Positions 1-9,656 of a stretch of DNA of 45,786 nt are shown one piece after another. Origin of the DNA: Solirubrobacterales bacterium (GTDB lineage Bacteria > Actinomycetota > Thermoleophilia > Solirubrobacterales > Solirubrobacteraceae); the NCBI GenBank assembly GCA_003165655.1, contig PMOY01000232.1, forward strand, positions 1 through 45,786, in the 5' to 3' direction. Position 1 is the first letter of the stretch, and each line of letters opens with the position of its first letter. The notes below the pieces were generated by a model. It was given only the letters and a program-made list of their open reading frames with translations. It was not told the DNA's origin and ran no database searches. Made by a program: the position numbers and the translations under genes.

Positions 1-10
1 TCGGCGGGAC

Positions 11-3000
11 GTGGTCTCGATCGATTGCCTGCTCGACGAGTTGTGGGGGGAGCGTCCGCCGCCGACGGCGGTCCAGACGGTCCGGGTGTACGTCTCGCGC
101 CTACGCAAAGCGCTCGGCGACGGGGTCTTGGAGACGCACGGCCGGGGATATCTGCTCGCGGTCGATCCAGCCCAGATCGATGCAGAGCGCTTCGAGGCGT
201 TCGTCGCCGACGGTCGCGCTGCGCTCGAATCGGGCGAGGCCGGACGCGCCGTCGAGCTGCTGGTCGCCGGGCTTGAGCTGTGGCGCGGCCGGCCGTTGGA
301 AGAGTTCTCGTACGAGCCGTTCGCTCAGCCTGAGATCGCAAGGCTCGACGAGGCGCGGCTCGCGGCGCTCGAGGATCGCATCGACGCTGAGCTGCGCGTG
401 GGTGGCGGGGCGGAGCTCGTGCCCGAGCTCGAGCGGCTCGTGACCGAGCATCCGCTGCGTGAGCGGCTGCTCGCGGGGCTGATGCTCGCCCTTTACCGGG
501 CCGGGCGGCAGGCGGACTCGCTCGCCGCGTACCGGGCCGCGCACCAGCGGCTCGTCGAGGAGCTTGGGTTGGAGCCCGGGCCGGAGCTGCGCGAGCTCGA
601 GCGGCGGATCCTCGAGCACGATCCGACACTCGCGGCGGCGCGTGTCGCCGTTCGCGCTGCAGGACCGCGGATTCGCCGCACCCGCCTGGCTGTGGTGGCG
701 CTCGCGCTCGGGGCGGCGTTCGTAGCCGTGTTTCTGTTCAGCTCCGGGGCTGCTCACCAAGGACCGCCGATGCTCGCCGGCTCGAACGGAATCGTTGAGG
801 TGAACGCCGCGTCTGGCAGGCTTGTGAGCGCGACGCAGCTGTCCGGAACGCCGGGCGCGGTCAGTGGCGGCGGCGGTTCGGTGTGGGTGGCAGATCCGGG
901 TGCGGGGGAGGTCTCGCGGATCGATCCCGGGTCTGGTGTCGTGGTCGATCAGGTCCTGGTGGGCGGCGAGCCAGGGAGCATCGTTGGCGGCGGCGGAGCG
1001 ATCTGGGTGGCGAGCACCGTCGGTGCCACCGTCACGCGGATTGACCCGACGACGGAGGCTGTGACGCAGACGATCTCGCTCCCCGGGGCAAACCCTGGCG
1101 CGATCGCATACGGCAATGGAAGGCTCTGGGTCGCCGATTCAGTCGAGCACGAAGTGTTCGAGATCGACCCAATGACCGGATCGCTGCAGCGAACGTTGTC
1201 GCTTGACCTACAGCCGAGCGCGGTCGTGATCGCGGGCGGTGCGGTCTGGGTGGCGGGGTACAGCAACGCCACGGTCGAGAAGCTTGACCCGATCTCGGGG
1301 CGGGTGCTCGCGCGCGTCCGTGTCGGCGATGGCCCGGCTGCGCTTGCGTTCCAAGCAGGCTCGCTGTGGGTCGCCAACAGCTTGGACGCGACCGTCTCTC
1401 GGATCGACCCAGCCACCCTCGCCGTGACGGCCACGATCCCGGTCGGGAGCGGGCCTACTGCGCTGGCCGCCGGCTCTGGGTCGTTGTGGGTCGCAAATCA
1501 AGACTCCGGCACCGTCTCCCGGGTCGACCCGCGGCTCGATCGCGTCGCGGCCAGCATCGGCGCCGGCGGCGCCCCAACCTCGCTCACGATCAGCGGCAGC
1601 CGCCTATTGGTAGGAGTCGCGGCGAATAGCGGCAGCCACCGCGGCGGGACGCTGGTGATCGTCACACCAGAGACCCTCACCTCATCCAACCCGATGACCC
1701 TCGCTTCTGTCGATCCATTCTTCTACAACTCCGCCAACAACCCCCAGTTCACTGGGCTGGCGTACGACTCCCTGGTCAACTTCCAGCAGAGCCCCGGCGC
1801 CGACGGTCTGCGGCTCGTCCCCGACCTCGCGCTGTCGATCCCGACGCCAAGCTACGGCGGCGCGACCTACGCGTTCCGGATCCGGCCAGGCATCCGCTAC
1901 TCAAACGGGCAGCCACTACGCGCCGGAGACTTCCGACGCGCCTTCGAGCGCCTGTTTCGCGTCGGATCCCCAGGCACCTCGCTGTTCGAGGATGTCGTTG
2001 GAGCTGGCGCATGCATCCAAAAACCGCGCACGTGCAACCTCTCCCAAGGGATTGTCACCAACAACCCCACAAGCGCGGTCACCTTCCACCTCACCGCACC
2101 AGATCCGGATTTCCTGTTCAAGCTCACCGAGTTCGGCTTCTCGGCGCCGATCCCGCCCGGAACGCCAGACCACGAAACCGGCCAGCACGCCGTGCCCGGC
2201 ACCGGGCCCTACGAAATCGCCAGCGTCAGCGACACGGAGGCCCGTTTCGTTCGCAATCCTTTCTTTCGCGAGTGGTCCCATGCCGCACAGCCAGAAGGTA
2301 ATCCCGACTCGATCGTGTGGCGCACAGTGTCTACCGCGCAAGCCGCTGTGACTGCGATCGAGCGGGGACGAGCCGACTGGCTGTTCGGCCAGATCCCAGC
2401 GGCCCAGTACGACCAGCTCAAGCTACGGGACCCGGCTCAGCTGCACTCAAACCCCGAGTTCGCCGTCGAGTTCGTGCCGCTCAACACGCACCTCGCGCCG
2501 TTCAATGACGTTCGCGTCCGGCAGGCGCTCAACTACGCGATCGACCGCGCCAAGATCGCCCGGCTGTACGGCGGCCCGACCTTCGCCACCCCGGCCTGTC
2601 AGCTGATCGCGCCCGGTCTACCCGGCTACCGCCGCTACTGCCCTTACACGCTGCACCCCAGCACCGACGGCGCCTGGAGCGCCCCAGACATGGCGCGCGC
2701 GCGACTGCTTGTCGCGCAGTCTGGAACCCTGGGCGAGCGGATCGACGTTTGGGGCGAGCCCGACCAGGGCTTCGTTCCCCCCACCACCCCGGCGTACGTC
2801 GCCGGCGTCCTCCGCGCGCTCGGTTACCGCGTCCGCCTCCATCTCGTCCCGTCCGCAACCCTCACTGAAGCTATGCACCGGCGGTTCCAGCTGTCCGTCG
2901 ACGGCGACTGGGTAGCCGCCTACCCCTACCCGTCCTCCTACGTGCCCGGGTTCGTCAGCTGCGGTGGTGGCACCAGCAACGGCTACTACTGCAACCCATC

Positions 3001-3217
3001 GCTCGACCGCGAGATGCAAGAAGCTGGGCGGCTCGAACTCGGCGATCCCCGGAAGGCAAGCGCCCTCTGGGCATCGATCGATCGCCAACTCACCGACGAT
3101 GCCGTTTGGGTGCCAACCGTGACCCTGCGCGACGTCGAGGTCACGTCCAGCCATCTCCGCAACTACCAATACAACCCGGTGTGGGGCTTTCTCGCCGACC
3201 AAAGCTGGCTCCGATAG
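11..3217 (+). CDS. BTAD-type transcriptional regulator fused to a TM segment, YVTN-like beta-propeller and family 5 (peptide/oligopeptide) solute-binding domain; 5' end probably lies upstream of the window
   Basis: wHTH tail (TVRVYVSRLRKALG...GRGYLL), BTAD helices (HPLRERLLAGLMLALYRAGRQADSLAAYR...LGLEPGPELRELERRIL), TM RTRLAVVALALGAAFVAVFLF, repeated 'GSLWVAN..TVSRIDP' blades, then SBP_bac_5-like 'RGGTLVIVTPE...LNYAIDRAKIARLYGG'. Confidence 0.9.
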   Translation: MVSIDCLLDELWGERPPPTAVQTVRVYVSRLRKALGDGVLETHGRGYLLAVDPAQIDAERFEAFVADGRAALESGEAGRAVELLVAGLELWRGRPLEEFSYEPFAQPEIARLDEARLAALEDRIDAELRVGGGAELVPELERLVTEHPLRERLLAGLMLALYRAGRQADSLAAYRAAHQRLVEELGLEPGPELRELERRILEHDPTLAAARVAVRAAGPRIRRTRLAVVALALGAAFVAVFLFSSGAAHQGPPMLAGSNGIVEVNAASGRLVSATQLSGTPGAVSGGGGSVWVADPGAGEVSRIDPGSGVVVDQVLVGGEPGSIVGGGGAIWVASTVGATVTRIDPTTEAVTQTISLPGANPGAIAYGNGRLWVADSVEHEVFEIDPMTGSLQRTLSLDLQPSAVVIAGGAVWVAGYSNATVEKLDPISGRVLARVRVGDGPAALAFQAGSLWVANSLDATVSRIDPATLAVTATIPVGSGPTALAAGSGSLWVANQDSGTVSRVDPRLDRVAASIGAGGAPTSLTISGSRLLVGVAANSGSHRGGTLVIVTPETLTSSNPMTLASVDPFFYNSANNPQFTGLAYDSLVNFQQSPGADGLRLVPDLALSIPTPSYGGATYAFRIRPGIRYSNGQPLRAGDFRRAFERLFRVGSPGTSLFEDVVGAGACIQKPRTCNLSQGIVTNNPTSAVTFHLTAPDPDFLFKLTEFGFSAPIPPGTPDHETGQHAVPGTGPYEIASVSDTEARFVRNPFFREWSHAAQPEGNPDSIVWRTVSTAQAAVTAIERGRADWLFGQIPAAQYDQLKLRDPAQLHSNPEFAVEFVPLNTHLAPFNDVRVRQALNYAIDRAKIARLYGGPTFATPACQLIAPGLPGYRRYCPYTLHPSTDGAWSAPDMARARLLVAQSGTLGERIDVWGEPDQGFVPPTTPAYVAGVLRALGYRVRLHLVPSATLTEAMHRRFQLSVDGDWVAAYPYPSSYVPGFVSCGGGTSNGYYCNPSLDREMQEAGRLELGDPRKASALWASIDRQLTDDAVWVPTVTLRDVEVTSSHLRNYQYNPVWGFLADQSWLR
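780..1620 (+). repeat. Tandem beta-propeller blade repeats (~40 aa period) inside the BTAD fusion protein
   Basis: Repeated motif (G)GSVWVADPGAGEVSRIDP / GAIWVASTVGATVTRIDP / GRLWVADSVEHEVFEIDP / GAVWVAGYSNATVEKLDP / GSLWVANSLDATVSRIDP / GSLWVANQDSGTVSRVDP. Confidence 0.85.
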
Positions 3218-3253
3218 CCACAGCCAACCACCTCGCCGGCCCTCGTCGCCCAC

Positions 3254-4063
3254 CTAATCGGACGCAAACCGCCGGCACATCAGGGCCTGCCGCGTCCGGC
3301 GGAAACGGTCACGAACTCGGCAGCGAGCACGTAGCTCGTATCGGTGCGAAGCGGTGCCGAGCTTGTGGAGCTCGAACGCCCGCCCATGACGGGTGTCTTG
3401 CGGGCGCGGGATGCCGTGCGCGCTGATCGTCGGCCTGCCAGCAACCTCGGAGCTCCCCGTCGGCTGAAACCGCAGCGAACTCAGCAGCGCTACCGGGTTT
3501 AGCATGATCTGAAGCTCCTCGCCGATTCCACTCCCCACGCTGGGATCGTCCTGGTTGCTGTGGGCACCGCTTCGCTCGTCCCAGATCCACCCCGGCAGCC
3601 GCGTGATGTAGCTGTTTGCGCGCGGCCGCGCTTCCCAGCGTCGGCCCGCGCTCGGTCCGTGGATCACGCACAACAGCGCGCCGATCGGGAGCTGGCGGCG
3701 GATCTCGAGCCATGAGTCGAGCTGCTCCCACGCCCATCGGTCCATCCCGACCTCGCGTCTCCTGCCGCCCTTACCACGCCGAACGAGCACTGCGCCTCGG
3801 GAACGGTCAAGGTCGCTCTCCTGGAGCGCGAGCGCCTCGCTGATCCGCAGGCCGGCGCGCCAGAGCAGGACGATGAGCGCCCGAAGTCGGTGACCGTCGG
3901 AGCGGTCACCGACGGTACGCATCACGACGACGATCTCCTCAACGGACGGCGGGTCGGCCGGGTACTGCTCGCCTTTGTTTTCGGGGCGGACGCCCTCGGT
4001 TGTAGCCGGGCATGGTCGCCGGTGAGCGGCGATGCCCGCGATGTCCAGCAGCACGGATCCCAT
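3254..4063 (-). pseudogene. Tyrosine recombinase/integrase remnant (frameshifted)
   Basis: RALIVLLWRAGLRISEALALQESDLDRSRGAVLVRRGKGGRRREVGMDRWAWEQLDSWL is integrase-like; downstream homology (SAAARKQLHHAAAGVDLGR) is in another frame and the R-HxxR-H/W-Y box is not intact. Confidence 0.7.
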
Positions 4064-4316
4064 AGCTCCTCCCTTGGTGGGATTGGTTGACGGTACGCTG
4101 TTATTGGAACTCAGTGGCCCTAGTGCCGGAAGGGCTGCCAGCTACCGCACCGCGCCGTGCTCCTGACCGCTCAGATCAGGACGGCACCCCGCTCAACGTG
4201 AGACGTGCTCAGAGCGCGGCAGGGCCACGCGCCAGACTATCGACGTAAACGCCTCGCCGCGAATCCGTTTCACGACGGCCGGTCCCGGGCTCTGGGGCTA
4301 CCGGTACCCTGTCGGC

Positions 4317-4541
4317 ATGGCACCTGCGCAGGAGGTTGAGTTCGTCTTCGAGCCCCAGCAGGAGGGCGGTTACCACGTCTACGCGCCCGAACTTCCCGGG
4401 CTCCACACCCAAGGCGACACGCTCGAGGAGGCGACTGAGAGCGCCCGCGAAGCCTTAGAGCTCTACGTAGAGGGGCTGCGTGCGGACGGTCGCTCGCTCG
4501 AGATGGGGATCGTCCGGCGCACGCTGCCGCTGCCGGGGTGA
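4317..4541 (+). CDS. hicB: HicB family antitoxin
   Basis: 74 aa EFVFEPQQEGGYHVYAPELPGLHTQGDTLEEATESAREALELYVEGL; overlaps the downstream HicA start. Confidence 0.85.
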   Translation: MAPAQEVEFVFEPQQEGGYHVYAPELPGLHTQGDTLEEATESAREALELYVEGLRADGRSLEMGIVRRTLPLPG

Positions 4542-4762
4542 GCGAGCGGCTGCCGGTCCTTTCCGGCCAGCAGCTGATCGGCGCGCTTGAGAAGGTTGGA
4601 TGGGTCGCCGTCCGCCAGCGCGGCAGTCATGTGCGCCTCAAGCACGACGAGCGCGCAATTTCGCTGGTGGTCCCGCTTCATCGTGAACTCAAGCGCGGCA
4701 CTCTCGCCGGGATCCTGCGCGACGCCGGGATTGACCGCGACGACCTTCGGCAGCTCCTTTGA
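4538..4762 (+). CDS. hicA: HicA family mRNA interferase toxin
   Basis: 74 aa; LSGQQLIGALEKVGWVAVRQRGSHVRLKH with catalytic-type G-S-H; GTG start overlaps hicB stop (GTGA). Confidence 0.88.
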   Translation: MSERLPVLSGQQLIGALEKVGWVAVRQRGSHVRLKHDERAISLVVPLHRELKRGTLAGILRDAGIDRDDLRQLL

Positions 4763-5090
4763 GAAGCCCGCCTCAGGGGGCTCCCCGGTTCAGAGTTCGT
4801 CGGCGTGGAAGACGGCCCTTCCGCGCGAAGGGGAACCACCCGACTCGTGCGCCGGCAGGTACGTCTGAACGTCAAAGGAGGTCCCGACCGACCGGGCGAT
4901 CGCAAGCGTGGCAAGGCGGGGGGGGCCCTACGGTGTAGCGGCTGCTCGTGCAGAGCAAGGGAACCGCGCCGAGTTGGGCTCTCGACGCGATCCTGCTGCG
5001 ACGAACACGACGTCGGGCAACTAGAGTCATTCGCAGTTGACCGCAGACGGTCCAGGGAGGAGGATGGGCGAGACCGGAAGGAGGTCCCGC

Positions 5091-5315
5091 ATGTCGCGGA
5101 TGATGGCTGATTGCCGTCGGTTTCCAAGCGAGTCGAACTGCTCGCTGACGATCATCGGTGAGGAGGAGGAGGTTGTCCGGGCAGCGGCCGAGCACGCCGC
5201 CACTGTCCACGGACACGAGAACACTGAGGAGCTGCACAAGCAGATCCGGGAGTTTCTCGAGCCCGCCGAGACGTACTCCAACGACCCGCGTGCGCACGAG
5301 GCGATGCCCGCCTAG
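5091..5315 (+). CDS. DUF1059 family small protein
   Basis: MADCRRFPSESNCSLTIIGEEEEVVRAAAEHAATVHGHENTEELHKQIREFL resembles DUF1059; ATG at 5091 or 5100. Confidence 0.75.
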   Translation: MSRMMADCRRFPSESNCSLTIIGEEEEVVRAAAEHAATVHGHENTEELHKQIREFLEPAETYSNDPRAHEAMPA

Positions 5316-5899
5316 CTGCTACGACCACCGCGCGCGCCGCGGCACTGTCAGCCGCGGCGGGCGACGGTGTTGGCGCGGTATCTCTCTAAAGCCGGGGGCT
5401 CGCATGCGAATCGCTCGTGTTGGCTCGGCCCGGAGAAATGGCACGCGGCCGCGAGCGCCGCGGGTCGGGCGGGGCCCTCGTCCAGCGTTCGTCCGCGGTC
5501 AGGCGTCTTCATTGCCACGGTTGAATTCGCCCCTGAGCGCCCGGAGGTCGACTGCCACGACACCCGCGCAATCACTGAAGCAGGACGCAACCGGTCCGCG
5601 GGCTGACGTGCCCTGCATCGCGCGGAAACCGCGCATCCCGCTGGTGATCGCTTTTGCGTTTGGGACGGCCCCGAAGCGCACGACCGCATCGGCGACGGAA
5701 TGATCACGCCGGCCGCCGTCGAGGGCGCGATCGCTCCGCCACGAACTCGATCGTCCGCGGCGAACGGAGGAGAACGAGCCTGAGTTTTCCGCGCCCGTCA
5801 CGAGACGATCATCCCAACGCGGCACCACCTCGGTGACGAGCCGCGCCCTCGTCTTCCGTCAGCCGGGACTTTTGCGGCCAAGCTGGGCGTATTGGGGTC

Positions 5900-6811
5900 A
5901 TGCGGCCCGCCGCGTTACTGGCTGTCCTGGCGTTGCTGTTGTCGGCCTGCGGTGGCTCGCATCGACTGGCCAGTCCGAGCCCGGCGATCGCCATCGCCGG
6001 CTGCGTGAACGAAGGGCTCGCTCGGGCCCCGCTATCCGGTGAGAGTGGCGTCTACCGAGCGGGGCCGTTGACGCTCTCGATCGGCGAGGACCTCGCGCAG
6101 ATCCCCCGCCGACAGCTCGCCCAGCCGATGGGAAGCGAGGCGATCGCGTTGATCACCGGTGACCGACCTGTGCTGGTGCGCGTCCACTCGGCCGCACATG
6201 CACGGATGTCGCTCGAGTTCACGCCGCTGTTCCCGGGGCACCCGAACGCGGTCATGAGCGACGGGCTTCCCGCGGTGCGTTTCCCTGCTTGCGGACGCTC
6301 CGCGCACCGGTTCGGCGGCGGTGTCCTGTTCACCGGCCGAGGGTGTGTGCGGCTCGATGTCACGACCGCGAAGGGTCCGCCATCGACGATGCTGATCCCA
6401 ATTGGGGACAGCCTGAAAGGCTGTCCGGCTAAGGACACGTCTGCGTCGCTGCCCTCCACGTCGCTGCCGTTTCTCGGCATCGCATGCGGCAAGGCCAACT
6501 CGATTCAGTGCGATCGCATCGGTGTCGGCGTGACGCTCGACGAGGACGCGACGCTCGTCGTCGTGCGGATCGCCGGTCGACTGGTGACCCTCAGTCCTCC
6601 TGGCCCGCCCGGGTCCAGCAATATATGGCTCGGCTACTTGTATGGCGCGGGCCCGGCTAACGGCGCTCTCCGCGTCCGCTCACCCCGGCACGACGGGCTG
6701 TGGCCCGGGACCCCGTTGAGGTACGCGAGGGTTCGTGTGACCGCCTTCTTCCTCCACGGCCGCGTCGCCTCAGAGGCAGCCACTGTGATGCTCCACCCCG
6801 GGTTCGGGTGA
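5900..6811 (+). CDS. Hypothetical lipoprotein
   Basis: Signal peptide with lipobox: MRPAALLAVLALLLSACGGS. Confidence 0.65.
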   Translation: MRPAALLAVLALLLSACGGSHRLASPSPAIAIAGCVNEGLARAPLSGESGVYRAGPLTLSIGEDLAQIPRRQLAQPMGSEAIALITGDRPVLVRVHSAAHARMSLEFTPLFPGHPNAVMSDGLPAVRFPACGRSAHRFGGGVLFTGRGCVRLDVTTAKGPPSTMLIPIGDSLKGCPAKDTSASLPSTSLPFLGIACGKANSIQCDRIGVGVTLDEDATLVVVRIAGRLVTLSPPGPPGSSNIWLGYLYGAGPANGALRVRSPRHDGLWPGTPLRYARVRVTAFFLHGRVASEAATVMLHPGFG

Positions 6812-7905
6812 GACTTCCCCCGGCGACCGCGCTCACGAGGTCAACCCTGGTGCTGCTGGCTGGTCTTGCCGGTTGCGGCCGCACCGGCCATCACGAGCCG
6901 CGTCACACCCCGCTCACAGTGACGGCGACCCATGCCCAGCCGCGCAGATCCCGACCTAGCCGGTCACAGCTCGCGGTTGCGCAGCCGCCGCTGCAGGCCC
7001 TCGTCACCTCACCATCCGAAGATCGACTTCTCGTAGTGGATCTGCGCAGCGGCCGAGTGCTGCGACAGATAAGAGTTCCGGGCGACCCCGGATACCTCGC
7101 CGCGATCGGCTCCGGCGGACCGGTCGTCGTCGCCAGCTCATTGGCCGGCACCGTCACCCTGCTAGGAGGAACTTCGCTGCACGTGATGAGGGTGCTAAAC
7201 GGCTTTACGGATCCCGAGATGCCGGCGATGTCGCCGGACGGTGAATACGCCTATGTCACCGAGGGCGCGCCGGGGCGGGTCGCGGTGATCCAGTTGACCG
7301 ACGACAAGATCACGTCGCGGGTCTTCGTCGGCGCCGGCGCTCAGCACCTCGCCTTCAGCCCGAACCTGCAGCAGGTTTGGGTCGCGCTCGGACAGTCGGC
7401 CGCAACGATCGTGATCCTCAGCACCGTTCTAGACAGCCCTCCGTCGCCGTCGAGCGTCGTAGGGGATCCGGGGCGCCCTCACCTGGTCGCACGGCTCGGA
7501 CCCGGCTACCTCGCACACGACGTGCAGTTCACGCCCGACGGCCGGCAGGTCTGGATCACCTCCGCCAGCTCAACCAGCGTTGGCGTCTTCAGCGCTCGCA
7601 CCCGTCGCCTCCTGTTCCGCATCCCCGGCGGCCCACCCCCGCAGCACGTCGTCTTCGCCGGGCACTATGCGTATATCACCAGCGGCTACGGCAGCTCCAT
7701 CGAACAAGTCTCTCTACTCAGCGGTCGCGTGCTCACGCGCGTCGCGGCCCCCTACGGCTCATTCGATCTCGACGCCAGCGGCGGATACGTAGTCACCTCA
7801 TCGCTGCTGCGCGGCACCCTCGCCATCTACAACACCCGGCTCCACCTGCTCCGCGTCCGCCGCATCGCCCCCTCAGCCGAGGACGTCATCCTCTACCAGC
7901 CGTAA
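6808..7905 (+). CDS. Beta-propeller (YncE-like) lipoprotein
   Basis: GTG at 6808 overlaps the preceding stop (GTGA); lipobox STLVLLAGLAGCG; propeller-like LLVVDLRSGRVLRQIRVPG...AYVTEGAPGRVAVIQL...QVWITSASSTSVGVFSARTRRLLFRI. Confidence 0.75.
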   Translation: MRLPPATALTRSTLVLLAGLAGCGRTGHHEPRHTPLTVTATHAQPRRSRPSRSQLAVAQPPLQALVTSPSEDRLLVVDLRSGRVLRQIRVPGDPGYLAAIGSGGPVVVASSLAGTVTLLGGTSLHVMRVLNGFTDPEMPAMSPDGEYAYVTEGAPGRVAVIQLTDDKITSRVFVGAGAQHLAFSPNLQQVWVALGQSAATIVILSTVLDSPPSPSSVVGDPGRPHLVARLGPGYLAHDVQFTPDGRQVWITSASSTSVGVFSARTRRLLFRIPGGPPPQHVVFAGHYAYITSGYGSSIEQVSLLSGRVLTRVAAPYGSFDLDASGGYVVTSSLLRGTLAIYNTRLHLLRVRRIAPSAEDVILYQP

Positions 7906-8465
7906 CAGCCCGCCCGAAGCACAGCGGACAGCCGAAACCTGACCACTCGAGATCGACAACCTCGTGTCGCGCCGCAAAAGGCCGCAGTCACGCCGAAAGC
8001 ACAGACCCTCGTCAGATGCTGCCTCCGCATAACAAAGCGGTCATCACGACAGCATCCGGGTTGGCTCACGGGAGGACAACGAGCACGCGTCATGGAGCGA
8101 GCTCGACGCTCATCGTTCGGTCGAAGGGAGCACAGATACTCGCGCCCGCGATCTGTTCACCTGCGGCTGGTGACGGCACAGATCGGACGTTCGTCCTCGA
8201 AGTCGCGGACGTCTCGATAGTCCATCCACAGCCGAACGCTTTTGGCGGCCCGTTTGCCCTCCGGCGCAGGCCCAGGAGGTCGTCGCACATACCAACGACG
8301 TCTGCGACGGGCGACGCTGCCGTGAGCGCACCTGGCTTGGGCGACATTTGATCTGCGTCTGGGCTGGGATCGTGGCTGCATTCGGCGCGGAAGCGATCGC
8401 CTCGCGTGTGGCAGCAGGACTGCTCGAGGCTCCCGGTGCTTCGTGGAAGCGGCGCTCTGCTCGAG

Positions 8466-9656
8466 TCAGAGGCTGGGCATCGCGCGTCGGCGTGTGCCGT
8501 CGAGGGGCAGCAGCGTGCCGTCCTCCAGCTCGCGCGCGCAGATCAGCCATCGCTCGCCATCCAGAAACGAAACGAGCGTGCCGTTGAACGGTCCATCGGG
8601 GTCTTCGACGAGGCGGATCGCGATCCGCTCGCCGAGCGAGGTATCGCCCTTGATCGGCGCGGTCACGACTGCCGACACGGGCTCCTTCCAGCGGGCGGGG
8701 GATGTACCAAGCACCCGCATCTCGCAGATCACCTCAGCCACCGCTTCCTCTGCGGTCCAGTCCAGGCCCCACAGCTGCTGGTGGCTGGGCGCGAGCTTGG
8801 CGATCTGGGCCTCGATCAACGCCCGGCACTCCGGGTCAGAGACCCTGGGGGCTGCCAGACGCAGCCAGTGATCTCTCGGGTGACGCAGGAGCCACCCAAC
8901 CGAGAAACTCTCCTCCGGCTCGGCGTGCCCCCGGCTCAGACGAAGCTCCTGGCCACGCTGCCTGCCTCGCTGGCGCGCGTCGACGAGCTCTTGGACCCGG
9001 CGGCGGGCGACATCGTCCCAGTCCTCCTCAGGCCAAGTACCGATCAGCGCGTTGATCCGATCGAGCAGCCGCAGGTTGTCGGCCGCGAGCCCTCGGTCGA
9101 TCCCCGCCGCCTTCTGGGCTAGCACGCTGCGGCGCGCCAGCGCGACACTCGCAGCCCATGACGCGTCCTCTTTCGCATCAGCGCCGGGTGCCGGTCCGGC
9201 GCCCAGCTTGATCGTGATCGCGATGACGGGTTGAAGCGCCTCAGATAACCTCAGCGCCTCGCGCGCGCAGGCAGGCAGGCCGCGATCGGACTCCGATGGT
9301 GAGGCCGCGTCCTCGCGATCCCAATCGTCGAGCACAGATCCAATCCGAGTCAGGTGTTCGTGCGCGACCGTCACGCGCACAATCATCCCCTCAACAGACC
9401 AGCCCGACAAGTCGCCTTGGCGCCGAACGCGGCGATGAGCATCGTCGCGGGCAGCGTACGCGACCGCCACCACCAACGGCGGACCCACGAGCTGGACGTA
9501 CGCGACCCACGACCACGGCCGCCACTGAGCGACGATCACGATGGGCTGCCGTGGACCCCACCGCCCGCGGTCGGTGATGCCGTGCTGTGGGATGTGTGCG
9601 GGGCGCACGCGGTCGCGACTCCGACGACGGCGGCCAGCACTGCCATGTGCGCCCAA
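8466..9656 (-). CDS. Hypothetical protein with a possible N-terminal TM segment
   Basis: Long ORF; WSWVAYVQLVGPPLVVAVAYAARDD hydrophobic stretch; coherent acidic/hydrophobic C-terminal half; start uncertain (alternative near 9383). Confidence 0.5.
   Translation of the reverse strand: MGAHGSAGRRRRSRDRVRPAHIPQHGITDRGRWGPRQPIVIVAQWRPWSWVAYVQLVGPPLVVAVAYAARDDAHRRVRRQGDLSGWSVEGMIVRVTVAHEHLTRIGSVLDDWDREDAASPSESDRGLPACAREALRLSEALQPVIAITIKLGAGPAPGADAKEDASWAASVALARRSVLAQKAAGIDRGLAADNLRLLDRINALIGTWPEEDWDDVARRRVQELVDARQRGRQRGQELRLSRGHAEPEESFSVGWLLRHPRDHWLRLAAPRVSDPECRALIEAQIAKLAPSHQQLWGLDWTAEEAVAEVICEMRVLGTSPARWKEPVSAVVTAPIKGDTSLGERIAIRLVEDPDGPFNGTLVSFLDGERWLICARELEDGTLLPLDGTRRRAMPSL

Noticed and set aside
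7377-8351. 324-aa + ORF overlapping the propeller lipoprotein
   Set aside because: Arg/Pro/His-rich shadow frame of a recognisable gene; no family resemblance
7906-8465. Search for a gene in the gap after the propeller lipoprotein
   Set aside because: ORFs on both strands lack coherent composition or motifs; left unannotated
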